The notes under the pieces are model-generated. The model made no database searches and was not told where the DNA came from. It saw nothing but the letters and a program-made list of their open reading frames with translations. A DNA stretch of 64,000 bases from Cavia porcellus (Eukaryota; Chordata; Mammalia; Rodentia; Caviidae), in the NCBI RefSeq assembly GCF_034190915.1, contig NW_026947501.1, positions 2,480,001-2,544,000 on the forward strand, in the 5' to 3' direction. The position numbers and the translations under genes are program-made. This document shows, in pieces, positions 50,030 through 62,029 of the stretch; position 1 is the stretch's first letter, and each line of letters begins with the position of its first letter.

Positions 50030-53000
50030 AGTGTTAGGTTTAGGATTAGGTTTAGCGTTAGGGATTAGGGTTAGGGTTATAGTTAGTGTAAAGGTAGGGT
50101 TACGGTTAGGGTTAGGATTTAGGGTTAGCGTTAGGTTTAGTGTTCGGGTGAGAGTTACAGTTAGAAGGTTAGGCTTAGAATTAGGGTTAGAGGTTAGGGT
50201 TATGGTTAGGGTTAAGTTTAGGGTTAGAGTTAGGGTTGGTTTAAGGTTAGGGTTAGGGTTGGGGTTAGGTGTTAAGGTTAGTGTTAGGCTTAGGGTTAAG
50301 GTTAGGGTTCGGGTTAGTGTTAGGTTTCGGGTTAGAGATTAGTGTTAGTGTTAGTGTTAGGGTTAGGTTTTGGGTTAGGTTTAGTGATAGGTTTACGGTT
50401 AGAGTTAGGGTTAGGGTTAGCATTATGGCTGGGGTTAGCTGTTAGTGTTAGTGGTTACGGGTTAGGATTAGAGTTAGACAGCTTTAAGGCTGGGTTAGGG
50501 TTAGGGTGAGGGTTAGTTTTAGCGTAAAGTTAGGGCTAGCGTTTGGGTTAGGGATTAGAGTGAAGGTTAGTGTTAGTGTTAGGGTTAGGGTTACAGTTAG
50601 GTTTGGGGATTATGGTTAGTGTTAGTGTTAGGGTTAGTGTTAGGGTTAGGGTTAGGGTTTGTGTTAGGTTTATGGTTAGGTTTAGTGTTAGTGTTATGGT
50701 TAGTGTAAGGATTAGAGATTATGGTTAGCTTTTAGGATTAGGGTTAGTGTTAGATTTAGAGTTAGTCTTAGGGTTAGGCTTAGGGTTAGCATAAAGATTA
50801 GAGATTAGAGTTAGGTTTAGTGTTAGGGGTTGGGTTAGGTTTAAGTGTAGGGCTTAAGGTTAGGGTTAGTGTTAGTGTTAAGGATTAGGGTTAGTCTTTG
50901 TGTTAGTGTTAGTGTTAGTGTTAGGGTTGGTGCTAGGGTTAGTGTTAGGGATTTGGGCTAGGTTTAGTTTTAAGAATAGGGTTAATGTTAGACTTAGGGT
51001 GAGGTTTACTCATCGGGTTAGGGTCAGGGTTTGGGTTAGGCTTAGGGTTACTGTTAGGGGTTAGGGTTAGTGGTAGGGTTAGGTTACGGTTAGGTTTAGG
51101 CTTAAGGGTTAGGGTTAGCATTAGGGTTATTGTTATGGTTAGGGTAATGGTTATGGTTATGGTTATTGTTAGGGTTAGCGTTAGGCTTAGTGTTATGTTT
51201 AGCGGTCAGGGTTAGGGCTAGTGTTAGGATTAGGGTTAGGTTTAGTGTTAGGTTTAGGGTTAGGGTTAAGGGTGAAGGTTACATTAGGGTTCTGTTTAGG
51301 GTTATGGTTAGGGTTAGGGTTACAGTTAGGGTTAGGGTTAGGGATTAGGGTTAGTGTCAGGGTTATGTTTAGGGTAACGTTAGGGTTAGGGTTAGTGTTA
51401 GGGTTTAGGGTTAGCATTAGGTTTATGGTTAGTGTTAGGGTTACGGTTAGAGGGTTAGGGTTAGCATTATGGTTAGAGGTATGGGTTATCATTAGGGTTA
51501 AGTTTGGGGTTAGAGTTAGGGTTATGGTTAGGGTTTGGGTTAGGGCTGGGGTTAGGTGTTAGGGTTAGTGTTAGTGTTAAGGTTAGGGATTACGGTTAGG
51601 GTTAGGGTTAGTGTTAATGTTCGTGTTAGTGTTTAGGTTAGGGTTAGAGTTATGGTTAGGGGTAGTGTTAGGGTTACGGCTGGGGTTAGGTGTTAGTGTT
51701 AGTGGTTACGGGTTATGATTAGGGTTAGGCTGAGTTTTAGACAGAGTTTTGGCTGCGTTAGGGGTAAGGTGAGGGTTAGTGTTAGTGTTATGATAGAGTT
51801 AGGGTTAGGGTTAGGGTTAGGGTTAGGGATTGTGGTCAAGGTTAGGGTTAGGGTTAGAGTTAGGTTTAGGGATTAATGTTAGTGTTAGTGTTAGGCTTAG
51901 TGCTAGTGTTTGTGTTAGGTTTACGGTTAGGGATAGTGTTAGGGTTATGGTTAGTGTAACGATTAGAGATTATGGTTAGGTTTAGGGTTAGGGTTTGGTG
52001 TAAGGGTAGGGGTTGAGATTAGGGCTTGTGTTAGCATTAAGGGTTAGGCTTAGTGTTTGTGTTAGTGTTATGGTTATGGTTAGGGTTGGGGTTAGGGTTA
52101 GTATTAGGGATTAGGGTTAGGTTTAGTGTTAGGGATAGGGTTAAGTTTTGGCTTAGGTTGAGGTTTAGGCATCGGGTTAGGGTCAGGTTTAGGGTTAGGG
52201 TTAGGGTTACTGTTAGGGGTTAGGGTTAGGGTTAGGATTAGGATTAGGGGTAGGGTTAGGTTATGATTAGGTTTAGGCTTAGGGTTTAGGGTTAGCTTTA
52301 GGGTTAGGGTTATGGTTAGGGTAAGGGTTATGTTTATGGTTAGTGTTAGGGTTAGTGTTAGGCTTAGTGTTACGTTTAGAGGTCACTGTTAGGGCTAGTG
52401 TTAGGGTTAGGTTTATGGTTAGGGTTAGGGTTTAGTGTAAGTGTTCTGTTAGGTTTCTGTTTAGGGTTACAGTTAGGGTTAGGGTTAGGGTTAGGTTTAA
52501 TGTTAGGGTTACGGGTTTGGGTTAGGGTTAGGGGTTAGGATTAGGGTTAGGGTTAGAGCTAGACAGGCTTAGGTTCAGAGTTAGGGTTAAGGTTAGGGGT
52601 ATCTTAGGGTAAGGTTTATGTTTAAGGTTAGGGTTAGAGGTTAGGGTCAGGGTTAGGGTTAGACTTAGGGTTAGGGTTACGGTTCATGTTAGGTTTAGAG
52701 GCTAGGGTTAGGGTTAGGGTTATGCTTACGGTTAGGGTTAGCGTTAATGTTAGGCTTAGTGTTAGGGTTAGAGGTTTGGTTTAGAGCTAGTGTTTGGGTT
52801 AGGGTTAGGGTTAGGTTTAGGGTTAGGGTTAGGCTTAGTTGTTATGGTTAGTGTTCTGGTTAGTATCAGTGTTACTGTTAAGGTTGTGGTTATCATTAGG
52901 GTTAGGGTTAGCATTAAGCTTAGTGTTAGGGTTATAGGTTAGGGTTAGGGCTAGCCTTAGGGTTAGGTTCAGGGTTAGGGTTAAGGTTGAGGGTGAAGGT

Positions 53001-53760
53001 TACGTTAGGTTTCTGTTTAGGGTTATGTTTAGGGTTAGGGTTATGGTTACGGTTAGGGTTAGGATTATTTTTAGTGTTAAGGTTAGGGTTAATATTAGGG
53101 TTAGGGTTTGAGTTAGGGTTAGAGTTAGTGTTAGTGTTAGGTTTAGGGTCAGAGTCTAGTGTTCGGGTTAGTGTTAGTGTTACTGTTAGGGTTTGGGTTA
53201 GGTTTATGGTTAGGGTTAGGTTTAGGGGTTTGTTTAGTGTTAGGGATAGGGTTAGGGTTACTATTACAAGTTTAGGGTTAGAATTATGGTTAGAGGTTAG
53301 GGTTATGGTTAGAGTTAAGTTAGGATTAGAGTTAGGGTTAGGGTTAGTTTTAACATTAGGACTTGGTTAGGTGTTAGGGTTAGGGGACTAGGGTTAGGTA
53401 TTGGAGTTAATGTTAGGGTTAGTGTTAGCGTTAGGGTTCGGGTTAGGGTTTGGTTTAGGTGTTAGAGTTAGGGTTAGGGTCAGGGTTAGCATTAGGATTA
53501 GAGTTATAGTGAGTGTTAGTGTTACAGTTAGGGATAGAGTTTAATGTTAGTGTTAGGTTTAGGTTTAGGACTAGGATTAGTTTGAGGTTTAGGTATACGT
53601 TTAGGGTTAGGGTGAGCATAAGGATTAGTGTTAGGGTTAGGGTTAGATTTGAGGATTAAGGTTAGTGTTAGTGGTAGTATAAGTGTTAGGTTTAGGGATA
53701 GAGTTAATATTAGGGTTAAGATTAGGGTTAGGGTGAGGCTTAGCATAAGCATCCGAGATT
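50030..53760 (+). repeat. Family A HOR, copy A3
   Basis: Aligns with A2 over its full length at about 7.35-7.39 kb offset. Contains GTTAGACAGC (50473), TTTTAGACAGAG (near 51735), GCATCGGG (near 52169), GAGCTAGACAGGC (near 52556) and the terminal GCATCCGAGATTA (near 53749). Confidence 0.86.
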
Positions 53761-54110
53761 ATGGTTAGGTTGAGGGTTAGTGTTGGGGTTAGGGTTAGGG
53801 GTTAGAGTTAGGGTTAGGGTTAGGGTTAGTGTTGGGGTTAGGGTTAGGGGTTACAGTTAGGGTTAGGGTTAGGGTTAGCGTCAAGTTAAGGATAAGAATT
53901 AGGGTTAGTGTTATGGTTAGGGTTAAGTGTTAGGTTTAGGGATAGGGTTATGGTTAATGTTAGCGTAAGGATTAGGGTTAGGGTTAGGATTAAGGTTAGG
54001 TTTGGGGATTAAGGTTAGTTGCAGTGTTAAGGTAAGTGTTAGGGTTACAGTTAGGGTTAGGGTTAGTGTCAGTGTTAGGGTTAGGGTTAGGGGTAGCTTA
54101 AGGATCCGAG
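53761..54110 (+). repeat. Link segment with TTGGGG variants
   Basis: Counterpart of 31.02-31.33 kb. Two tandem elements with GTTGGGGTTAGGGTTAGGGG are followed by a GCGTCAAGTTAAGG segment near 53879, and the link leads into family C. Confidence 0.78.
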
Positions 54111-56749
54111 ATTAAGGTTAGGTTTATTTTTAGGGTTTGGGTTAGGTTTAAGGATATGGGTTAGGGTTAGGTTTAGTGTTAGGGTTAGGGATTAGGGTTG
54201 GTGTTTGGCTTAGTTTTAGTGTTAGTGTTAGGGTTAGGGTTAGGGTTAGACGTTAGAGTCAAGGTTAGGGTTAGAGTTAGGCTTAGGTTTAGGGTTATTT
54301 TTAAGGTAAGAGGTTAGGGTTACGGTTAGAGTTAGTGTTAGGGTTAGGGTTACAGTTAGGGATTAGGGTTAGGGTTAGCGTTATGTTAGGGTAAAGTTAG
54401 GGTTCAGGTAGGGTTTAGCATTAGGGTTAGGTTTGGGGTTATGCTTATGGTTCCGGTAAGAATTAGGTGTTAGTGTTAGGGGTTAGGGTTTGTGTTAGGG
54501 TTAGTGTTAGGGTTAGAGTTTATTGTTAGTGTTAGGGTTAGGGTTAGGTTTAGGGTTAGGGTTAGGGTTATGGTTAGAGGGTTACGTTTAGAATTAGTGT
54601 TAGAGGTTAGGGTTCTGTTTAGTGTTAAGGTTATGGTTAGTGTTAGGGTTAGGGTTAGGGTTAGTGTTAGGGTTAGGGTTAGGGATTAGGATTTGTGTTG
54701 GGGTTAATGTTAGGTTTAGGGTTAGGTTTAGTGTTTGGGTTAGGGGTTATAGTTAGGGTTAGGGTTAGGTTTATTGTTAGTGTTAGTGTTAGGGTTAGGG
54801 TTAGTGTTAGTCTTAGGCTTAGGTATAGAGATTAGTGTTAGGGTTCAGTTTAGGGTTAGGGTTACGTTTAATTTTAGTTTTAGGGTTAGGATTAGGGTGA
54901 GGGTTAGATTTATTGTTAGAGTTAGTTTTAGTGTTAGGGTTAGGGTAAGTATTAGAGACTAGGGTTAGTGTTAGTGTTAGGGTTAGGGTAAGTATTAGAG
55001 ATTAGGGTTAGGTTTAGGTTTAGGGTTAGGTTTAGGTTTAAGGGTAGGGGTTAAGGTTAGAGTTAGTGTTAGTGTTAGGGATTAGGATTATGGTTTGTGT
55101 GAGTCTTAGGGTTAGGGTCATGGTTGGGGCTAGGGTTAGTGTTAGGGATTAGGGTTAGTGTTAGTTTTAGGGATTAGGTTAAGGTTAGGGCTAGGTTGAG
55201 GTTTGGCATCAGGTTAGGGTCAGGGTTATAGTTAGTGTTAGGGTTACCGTTAGGGATAAGGGTTCAAGTTATTATTAGGGTTAGTGTTAGGGTTAGGTGT
55301 TAGGGTTCGGGTTAAGGTTAGGTTTAGCGTTAGGGTTATGGTTATGGTTAGGGTTAGGGTTAGCGTTAGGCTTAGTGTTAGTGTTAGAGGTTAGGGTTAA
55401 GGCTAGTGTTAGGGTTAGGTTTAGGGTTAGTGTTAGTGTTAGGGTTAGTGCTATGGTTATGGTTAGGGTAAGGGTTTGCGTTAAGCTTAGTGTTAGTGTT
55501 AGAGGTTAGGGTTAGGGCTAGTGTTAGGGTTAGGTTTAGGGTTAGGGTTAGGGGTTAGGGTGAGTGTTACATTAGGGTTCTGTTGAGGGTTAGGGTTAGG
55601 GTTACGGTTAGGTTTAGGGATTAGGGTTAGTGTTAGGGTTAGTGCTAGTGTTAGGGTTAGGGTTAGGGCTTTGCTTAGGGGTTAGAGTTATGTTTAAGGT
55701 CAGGGTTTGCGTTAGGGTTAGGGTTAGGGTTATTGTTACGGTTAGGGTTAGAGTTTAGTGTTAGGTTTAGGTTTATTGTTAGGATTAGGGTTAAGTTTAG
55801 GGTTAGTATAAAGATTAGGTTTAGGGTTAGGGTTAGGGTTAGGTTTGAGGATTAAGGTTAGTGATAATGCTAGGGTAAGGGATAGGGTTAAGGTTATGTT
55901 TAGTGTTAGGGTTAAGGTTAGGGTTATGTTTAGCATAAGCATCCGAGATTAGGGTTAGGTTTAGGGTTAGGGTTTGGGTTAGGTTTAAGGGTAGGGGTTA
56001 GGGTTAGTATTAATGTTAGGGTTAGGGAGTAGGGTTAGTGTTTGGGTTAGTGTTAGTGTTACGGTTAGTGTTAAGGTTAGGGTTATAGGTTACAGTCAAG
56101 ATTAGGGTTAGAGTTAGGGTTAGGGTTAGGTTTAGTGGTAGAGGTAGAGGTTAGTGTTAGTTTAAGAGATAGGGTTATTGTTAGAGTTAGTATTAGGCTT
56201 ATGTTTAGGGTTAGGGATAGAGTTGTTTTAGAGTTAGGGTTAGGGTTAGGGTTAGGGTTAAGGCTAGGGGTTAGCTTTAGTGTTATGCTTAGTGTTAGGG
56301 TTAGTGTTAGGGTTAGGGTTAGAGGTTAGGTTTAGGTTTAGGGTTAGGAGTAGGTTTAGGGTTAGAGTTAGGGTTAGGGTTATGGTTAGGGTAAATTTAG
56401 AATTAAGGTTAGAGTTAGGAATTAGGCTTAGCGTTAGGGTTAGGCTTAGTCTTAGGGTTAGGAATAGGGTTGGGTTAGAGTTAGATTTTAGTTTAGGGTT
56501 TAGTGTTAGGGTTAGGGTTAGATGTCAGAGTTAGGGTTAGTGTTAGGATTAGGGTGAGTGTTAGGGATTAATGTTAGGGTTAGTGTAAATTTAGGGTTAG
56601 AGTTGGGGTTAGGGTTTAGAATTAGGTTAGGGTTAGGGTTAGGGTTAGTGTTAGGCTTATTTGTTAGTGTTAGGGTTCTTGTTAGGGTTAGGGTTAGGGT
56701 TAGGGTTAGGATTAGGGTTAGTGTTCGCTTTAATGTTAGGGTTAGCTTA
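54111..56749 (+). repeat. Family C tandem unit C1 (2639 bp)
   Basis: Starts AGGATCCGAGATTAAGG. Contains a 43-bp tandem duplication at 54951-55036 (ATTAGAGACTAGGG then ATTAGAGATTAGGG), GCATCAGG near 55207, a ~115-bp sub-repeat (starts 55363 and 55478) and GCATCCGAGATTAGGG near 55937. After 56626 it leaves the C0/B sequence and returns to a segment ending in the next GGATCC. Confidence 0.9.
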
Positions 56750-59398
56750 AGGATCCGAGATTAAGGTTAGGTTTATTTTTAGGGTTTGGGTTAGGTTTAA
56801 GGGTATGGGTTAGGGTTAGGTTTAGTGTTAGGGTTAGGGATTAGGGTTGGTGTTTGGCTTAGTTTTAGTGTTAGTGTTAGGGTTAGGGTTAGGGTTAGAC
56901 GTTAGAGTCAAGGTTAGGGTTAGAGTTAGGCTGAGGTTTAGTGTTATTTTTAAGGTAAGAGGTTAGGGTTACGGTTAGAGTTAGTGTTAGGGTTAGGGTT
57001 ACAGTTAGGGATTAGGGTTAGGGTTAGCGTTATGTTAGGGTAAAGTTAGGGTTCGGGTAGGGTTTAGCGTTAGGGTTAGGTTTGGGGTTATGCTTATGGT
57101 TCCGGTTAGGATTAGGTGTTAGTGTTAGGGGTTAGGGTTTGTGTTAGGGTGAGTGTTAGGGTTAGAGTTTATTGTTAGTGTTAGGGTTAGGGTTAGGTTT
57201 AGGGTTAGGGTTAGGGTTATGGTTAGAGGGTTACGTTTAGAATTAGTGTTAGAGGTTAGGGTTCTGTTTAGTGTTAAGGTTATGGTTAGTGTTAGGGTTA
57301 GGGTTAGGGTTACTGTTAGGGTTAGGGTTAGGGATTAGGATTTGTGTTGGGGTTAATGTTAGGTTTAGGGTTAGGTTTAGTGTTTGGGTTAGGGGTTATA
57401 GTTAGGGTTAGGGTTAGGTTTATTGTTAGTGTTAGTGTTAGGGTTAGGGTTAGTGTTAGTCTTAGGCTTAGGTATGGAGATTAGTGTTAGGGTTCAGTTT
57501 AGGGTTAGGGTTACGTTTAATTTTAGTTTTAGGGTTAGGATTAGGGTGAGGGTTAGATTTATTGTTAGAGTTAGTGTTAGTGTTAGGGTTAGGGTAAGTA
57601 TTAGAGATGAGGGTTAGTGTTAGTGTTAGGGTTAGGGTAAGTATTAGAGATTAGGGTTAGGTTTAGGTTTAGGGTTAGGTTTAGGTTTAAGGGTAGGGGT
57701 TAAGGTTAGAGTTAGTGTTAGTGTTAGGGATTAGGATTATGGTTTGTGTGAGTCTTAGGGTTAGGGTCATGGTTGGGGCTAGGGTTAGTGTTAGGGATTA
57801 GGGTTAGTGTTAGTTTTAGGGATTAGGTTAAGGTTAGGGCTAGGTTGAGGTTTGGCATCAGGTTAGGGTCAGGGTTATAGTTAGTGTTAGGGTTACCGTT
57901 AGGGATAAGGGTTCAAGTTATTATTAGGGTTAGTGTTAGGGTTAGGTGTTAGGGTTCGGGTTAAGGTTAGGTTTAGCGTTAGGGTTATGGTTATGGTTAG
58001 GGTTAGGGTTAGCGTTAGGCTTAGTGTTAGTGTTAGAGGTTAGGGTTAAGGCTAGTGTTAGGGTTAGGTTTAGGGTTAGTGTTAGTGTTAGGGTTAGTGC
58101 TATGGTTATGGTTAGGGTAAGGGTTTGCGTTAAGCTTAGTGTTAGTGTTAGAGGTTAGGGTTAGGGCTAGTGTTAGGGTTAGGTTTAGGGTTAGGGTTAG
58201 GAGTTAGGGTGAGTGTTACATTAGGGTTCTGTTGAGGGTTAGGGTTAGGGTTACGGTTAGGTTTAGGGATTAGGGTTAGTGTTAGGGTTAGTGCTAGTGT
58301 TAGGGTTAGGGTTAGGGCTTTGCTTAGGGGTTAGAGTTATGTTTAAGGTCAGGGTTTGCGTTAGGGTTAGGGTTAGGGTTATTGTTACGGTTAGGGTTAG
58401 AGTTTAGTGTTAGGTTTAGGTTTATTGTTAGGATTAGGGTTAAGTTTAGGGTTAGTATAAAGATTAGGTTTAGGGTTAGGGTTAGGGTTAGGTTTGAGGA
58501 TTAAGGTTAGTGATAATGCTAGGGTAAGGGATAGGGTTAAGGTTATGTTTAGTGTTAGGGTTAAGGTTAGGGTTATGTTTAGCATAAGCATCCGAGATTA
58601 GGGTTAGGTTTAGGGTTAGGGTTTGGGTTAGGTTTAAGGGTAGGGGTTAGGGTTAGTATTAATGTTAGGGTTAGGGAGTAGGGTTAGTGTTTGGGTTAGT
58701 GTTAGTGTTACGGTTAGTGTTAAGGTTAGGGTTATAGGTTACAGTCAAGATTAGGGTTAGAGTTAGGGTTAGGGTTAGGTTTAGTGGTAGAGGTAGAGGT
58801 TAGTGTTAGTTTAAGAGATAGGGTTATTGTTAGAGTTAGTATTAGGCTTATGTTTAGGGTTAGGGATAGAGTTGTTTTAGAGTTAGGGTTAGGGTTAGGG
58901 TTAGGGTTAAGGCTAGGGGTTAGCTTTAGTGTTATGCTTAGTGTTAGGGTTAGTGTTAGGGTTAGGGTTAGAGGTTAGGTTTAGGTTTAGGGTTAGGAGT
59001 AGGTTTAGGGTTAGAGTTAGGGTTAGGGTTATGGTTAGGGTAAATTTAGAATTAAGGTTAGAGTTAGGAATTAGGCTTAGCGTTAGGGTTAGGCTTAGTC
59101 TTAGGGTTAGGAATAGGGTTGGGTTAGAGTTAGATTTTAGTTTAGGGTTTAGTGTTAGGGTTAGGGTTAGATGTCAGAGTTAGGGTTAGTGTTAGGATTA
59201 GGGTGAGTGTTAGGGATTAATGTTAGGGTTAGTGTAAATTTAGGGTTAGAGTTGGGGTTAGGGTTTAGAATTAGGTTAGGGTTAGGGTTAGGGTTAGGGT
59301 TAGGCTTATTTGTTAGTGTTAGGGTTCTTGTTAGGGTTAGGGTTAGGGTTAGGGTTAGGATTAGGGTTAGTGTTCGCTTTAATGTTAGGGTTAGCTTA
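56750..59398 (+). repeat. Family C tandem unit C2 (2649 bp)
   Basis: Nearly identical to C3 and C4. It is 18 bp longer than C3 because one AGGGTTAGGTTTAGGTTT segment near 57670 is missing from C3. Confidence 0.93.
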
Positions 59399-62029
59399 AG
59401 GATCCGAGATTAAGGTTAGGTTTATTTTTAGGGTTTGGGTTAGGTTTAAGGGTATGGGTTAGGGTTAGGTTTAGTGTTAGGGTTAGGGATTAGGGTTGGT
59501 GTTTGGCTTAGTTTTAGTGTTAGTGTTAGGGTTAGGGTTAGGGTTAGACGTTAGAGTCAAGGTTAGGGTTAGAGTTAGGCTGAGGTTTAGTGTTATTTTT
59601 AAGGTAAGAGGTTAGGGTTACGGTTAGAGTTAGTGTTAGGGTTAGGGTTACAGTTAGGGATTAGGGTTAGGGTTAGCGTTATGTTAGGGTAAAGTTAGGG
59701 TTCGGGTAGGGTTTAGCGTTAGGGTTAGGTTTGGGGTTATGCTTATGGTTCCGGTTAGGATTAGGTGTTAGTGTTAGGGGTTAGGGTTTGTGTTAGGGTG
59801 AGTGTTAGGGTTAGAGTTTATTGTTAGTGTTAGGGTTAGGGTTAGGTTTAGGGTTAGGGTTAGGGTTATGGTTAGAGGGTTACGTTTAGAATTAGTGTTA
59901 GAGGTTAGGGTTCTGTTTAGTGTTAAGGTTATGGTTAGTGTTAGGGTTAGGGTTAGGGTTAGTGTTAGGGTTAGGGTTAGGGATTAGGATTAGTGTTGGG
60001 GTTAATGTTAGGTTTAGGGTTAGGTTTAGTGTTTGGGTTAGGGGTTATAGTTAGGCTTAGGGTTAGGTTTATTGTTAGCGTTAGTGTTAGGGTTAGGGTT
60101 AGTGTTAGTCTTAGGCTTAGGTATAGAGATTAGTGTTAGGGTTCAGTTTAGGGTTAGGGTTACGTTTAATTTTAGTTTTAGGGTTAGGATTAGGGTGAGG
60201 GTTAGATTTATTGTTAGGGTTAGTGTTAGTGTTAGGGTTAGGGTAAGTATTAGAGATTAGGGTTAGTGTTAGTGTTAGGGTTAGGGTAAGTATTAGAGAT
60301 TAGGGTTAGGTTTAGGTTTAAGGGTAGGGGTTAAGGTTAGAGTTAGTGTTAGTGTTAGGGATTAGGATTATGGTTTGTGTGAGTCTTAGGGTTAGGGTCA
60401 TGGTTGGGGCTAGGGTTAGTGTTAGGGATTAGGGTTAGTGTTAGTTTTAGGGATTAGGTTAAGGTTAGGGCTAGGTTGAGGTTTGGCATCAGGTTAGGGT
60501 CAGGGTTATAGTTAGTGTTAGGGTTACCGTTAGGGATAAGGGTTCAAGTTATTATTAGGGTTAGTGTTAGGGTTAGGTGTTAGGGTTCGGGTTAAGGTTA
60601 GGTTTAGCGTTAGGGTTATGGTTATGGTTAGGGTTAGGGTTAGCGTTAGGCTTAGTGTTAGTGTTAGAGGTTAGGGTTAAGGCTAGTGTTAGGGTTAGGT
60701 TTAGGGTTAGTGTTAGTGTTAGGGTTAGTGCTATGGTTATGGTTAGGGTAAGGGTTTGCGTTAAGCTTAGTGTTAGTGTTAGAGGTTAGGGTTAGGGCTA
60801 GTGTTAGGGTTAGGTTTAGGGTTAGGGTTAGGGGTTAGGGTGAGTGTTACATTAGGGTTCTGTTGAGGGTTAGGGTTAGGGTTACGGTTAGGTTTAGGGA
60901 TTAGGGTTAGTGTTAGGGTTAGTGCTAGTGTTAGGGTTAGGGTTAGGGCTTTGCTTAGGGGTTAGAGTTATGTTTAAGGTCAGGGTTTGCGTTAGGGTTA
61001 GGGTTAGGGTTATTGTTACGGTTAGGGTTAGAGTTTAGTGTTAGGTTTAGGTTTATTGTTAGGATTAGGGTTAAGTTTAGGGTTAGTATAAAGATTAGGT
61101 TTAGGGTTAGGGTTAGGGTTAGGTTTGAGGATTAAGGTTAGTGATAATGCTAGGGTAAGGGATAGGGTTAAGGTTATGTTTAGTGTTAGGGTTAAGGTTA
61201 GGGTTATGTTTAGCATAAGCATCCGAGATTAGGGTTAGGTTTAGGGTTAGGGTTTGGGTTAGGTTTAAGGGTAGGGGTTAGGGTTAGTATTAATGTTAGG
61301 GTTAGGGAGTAGGGTTAGTGTTTGGGTTAGTGTTAGTGTTACGGTTAGTGTTAAGGTTAGGGTTATAGGTTACAGTCAAGATTAGGGTTAGAGTTAGGGT
61401 TAGGGTTAGGTTTAGTGGTAGAGGTAGAGGTTAGTGTTAGTTTAAGAGATAGGGTTATTGTTAGAGTTAGTATTAGGCTTATGTTTAGGGTTAGGGATAG
61501 AGTTGTTTTAGAGTTAGGGTTAGGGTTAGGGTTAGGGTTAAGGCTAGGGGTTAGCTTTAGTGTTATGCTTAGTGTTAGGGTTAGTGTTAGGGTTAGGGTT
61601 AGAGGTTAGGTTTAGGTTTAGGGTTAGGAGTAGGTTTAGGGTTAGAGTTAGGGTTAGGGTTATGGTTAGGGTAAATTTAGAATTAAGGTTAGAGTTAGGA
61701 ATTAGGCTTAGCGTTAGGGTTAGGCTTAGTCTTAGGGTTAGGAATAGGGTTGGGTTAGGGTTAGATTTTAGTTTAGGGTTTAGTGTTAGGGTTAGGGTTA
61801 GATGTCAGAGTTAGGGTTAGTGTTAGGATTAGGGTGAGTGTTAGGGATTAATGTTAGGGTTAGTGTAAATTTAGGGTTAGAGTTGGGGTTAGGGTTTAGA
61901 ATTAGGTTAGGGTTAGGGTTAGGGTTAGGGTTAGGCTTATTTGTTAGTGTTAGGGTTCTTGTTAGGGTTAGGGTTAGGGTTAGGGTTAGGATTAGGGTTA
62001 GTGTTCGCTTTAATGTTAGGGTTAGCTTA
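59399..62029 (+). repeat. Family C tandem unit C3 (2631 bp)
   Basis: Starts AGGATCCGAGATTAAGG. Differs from C2 mainly by the 18-bp deletion near 60310 and a few substitutions. Confidence 0.93.
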
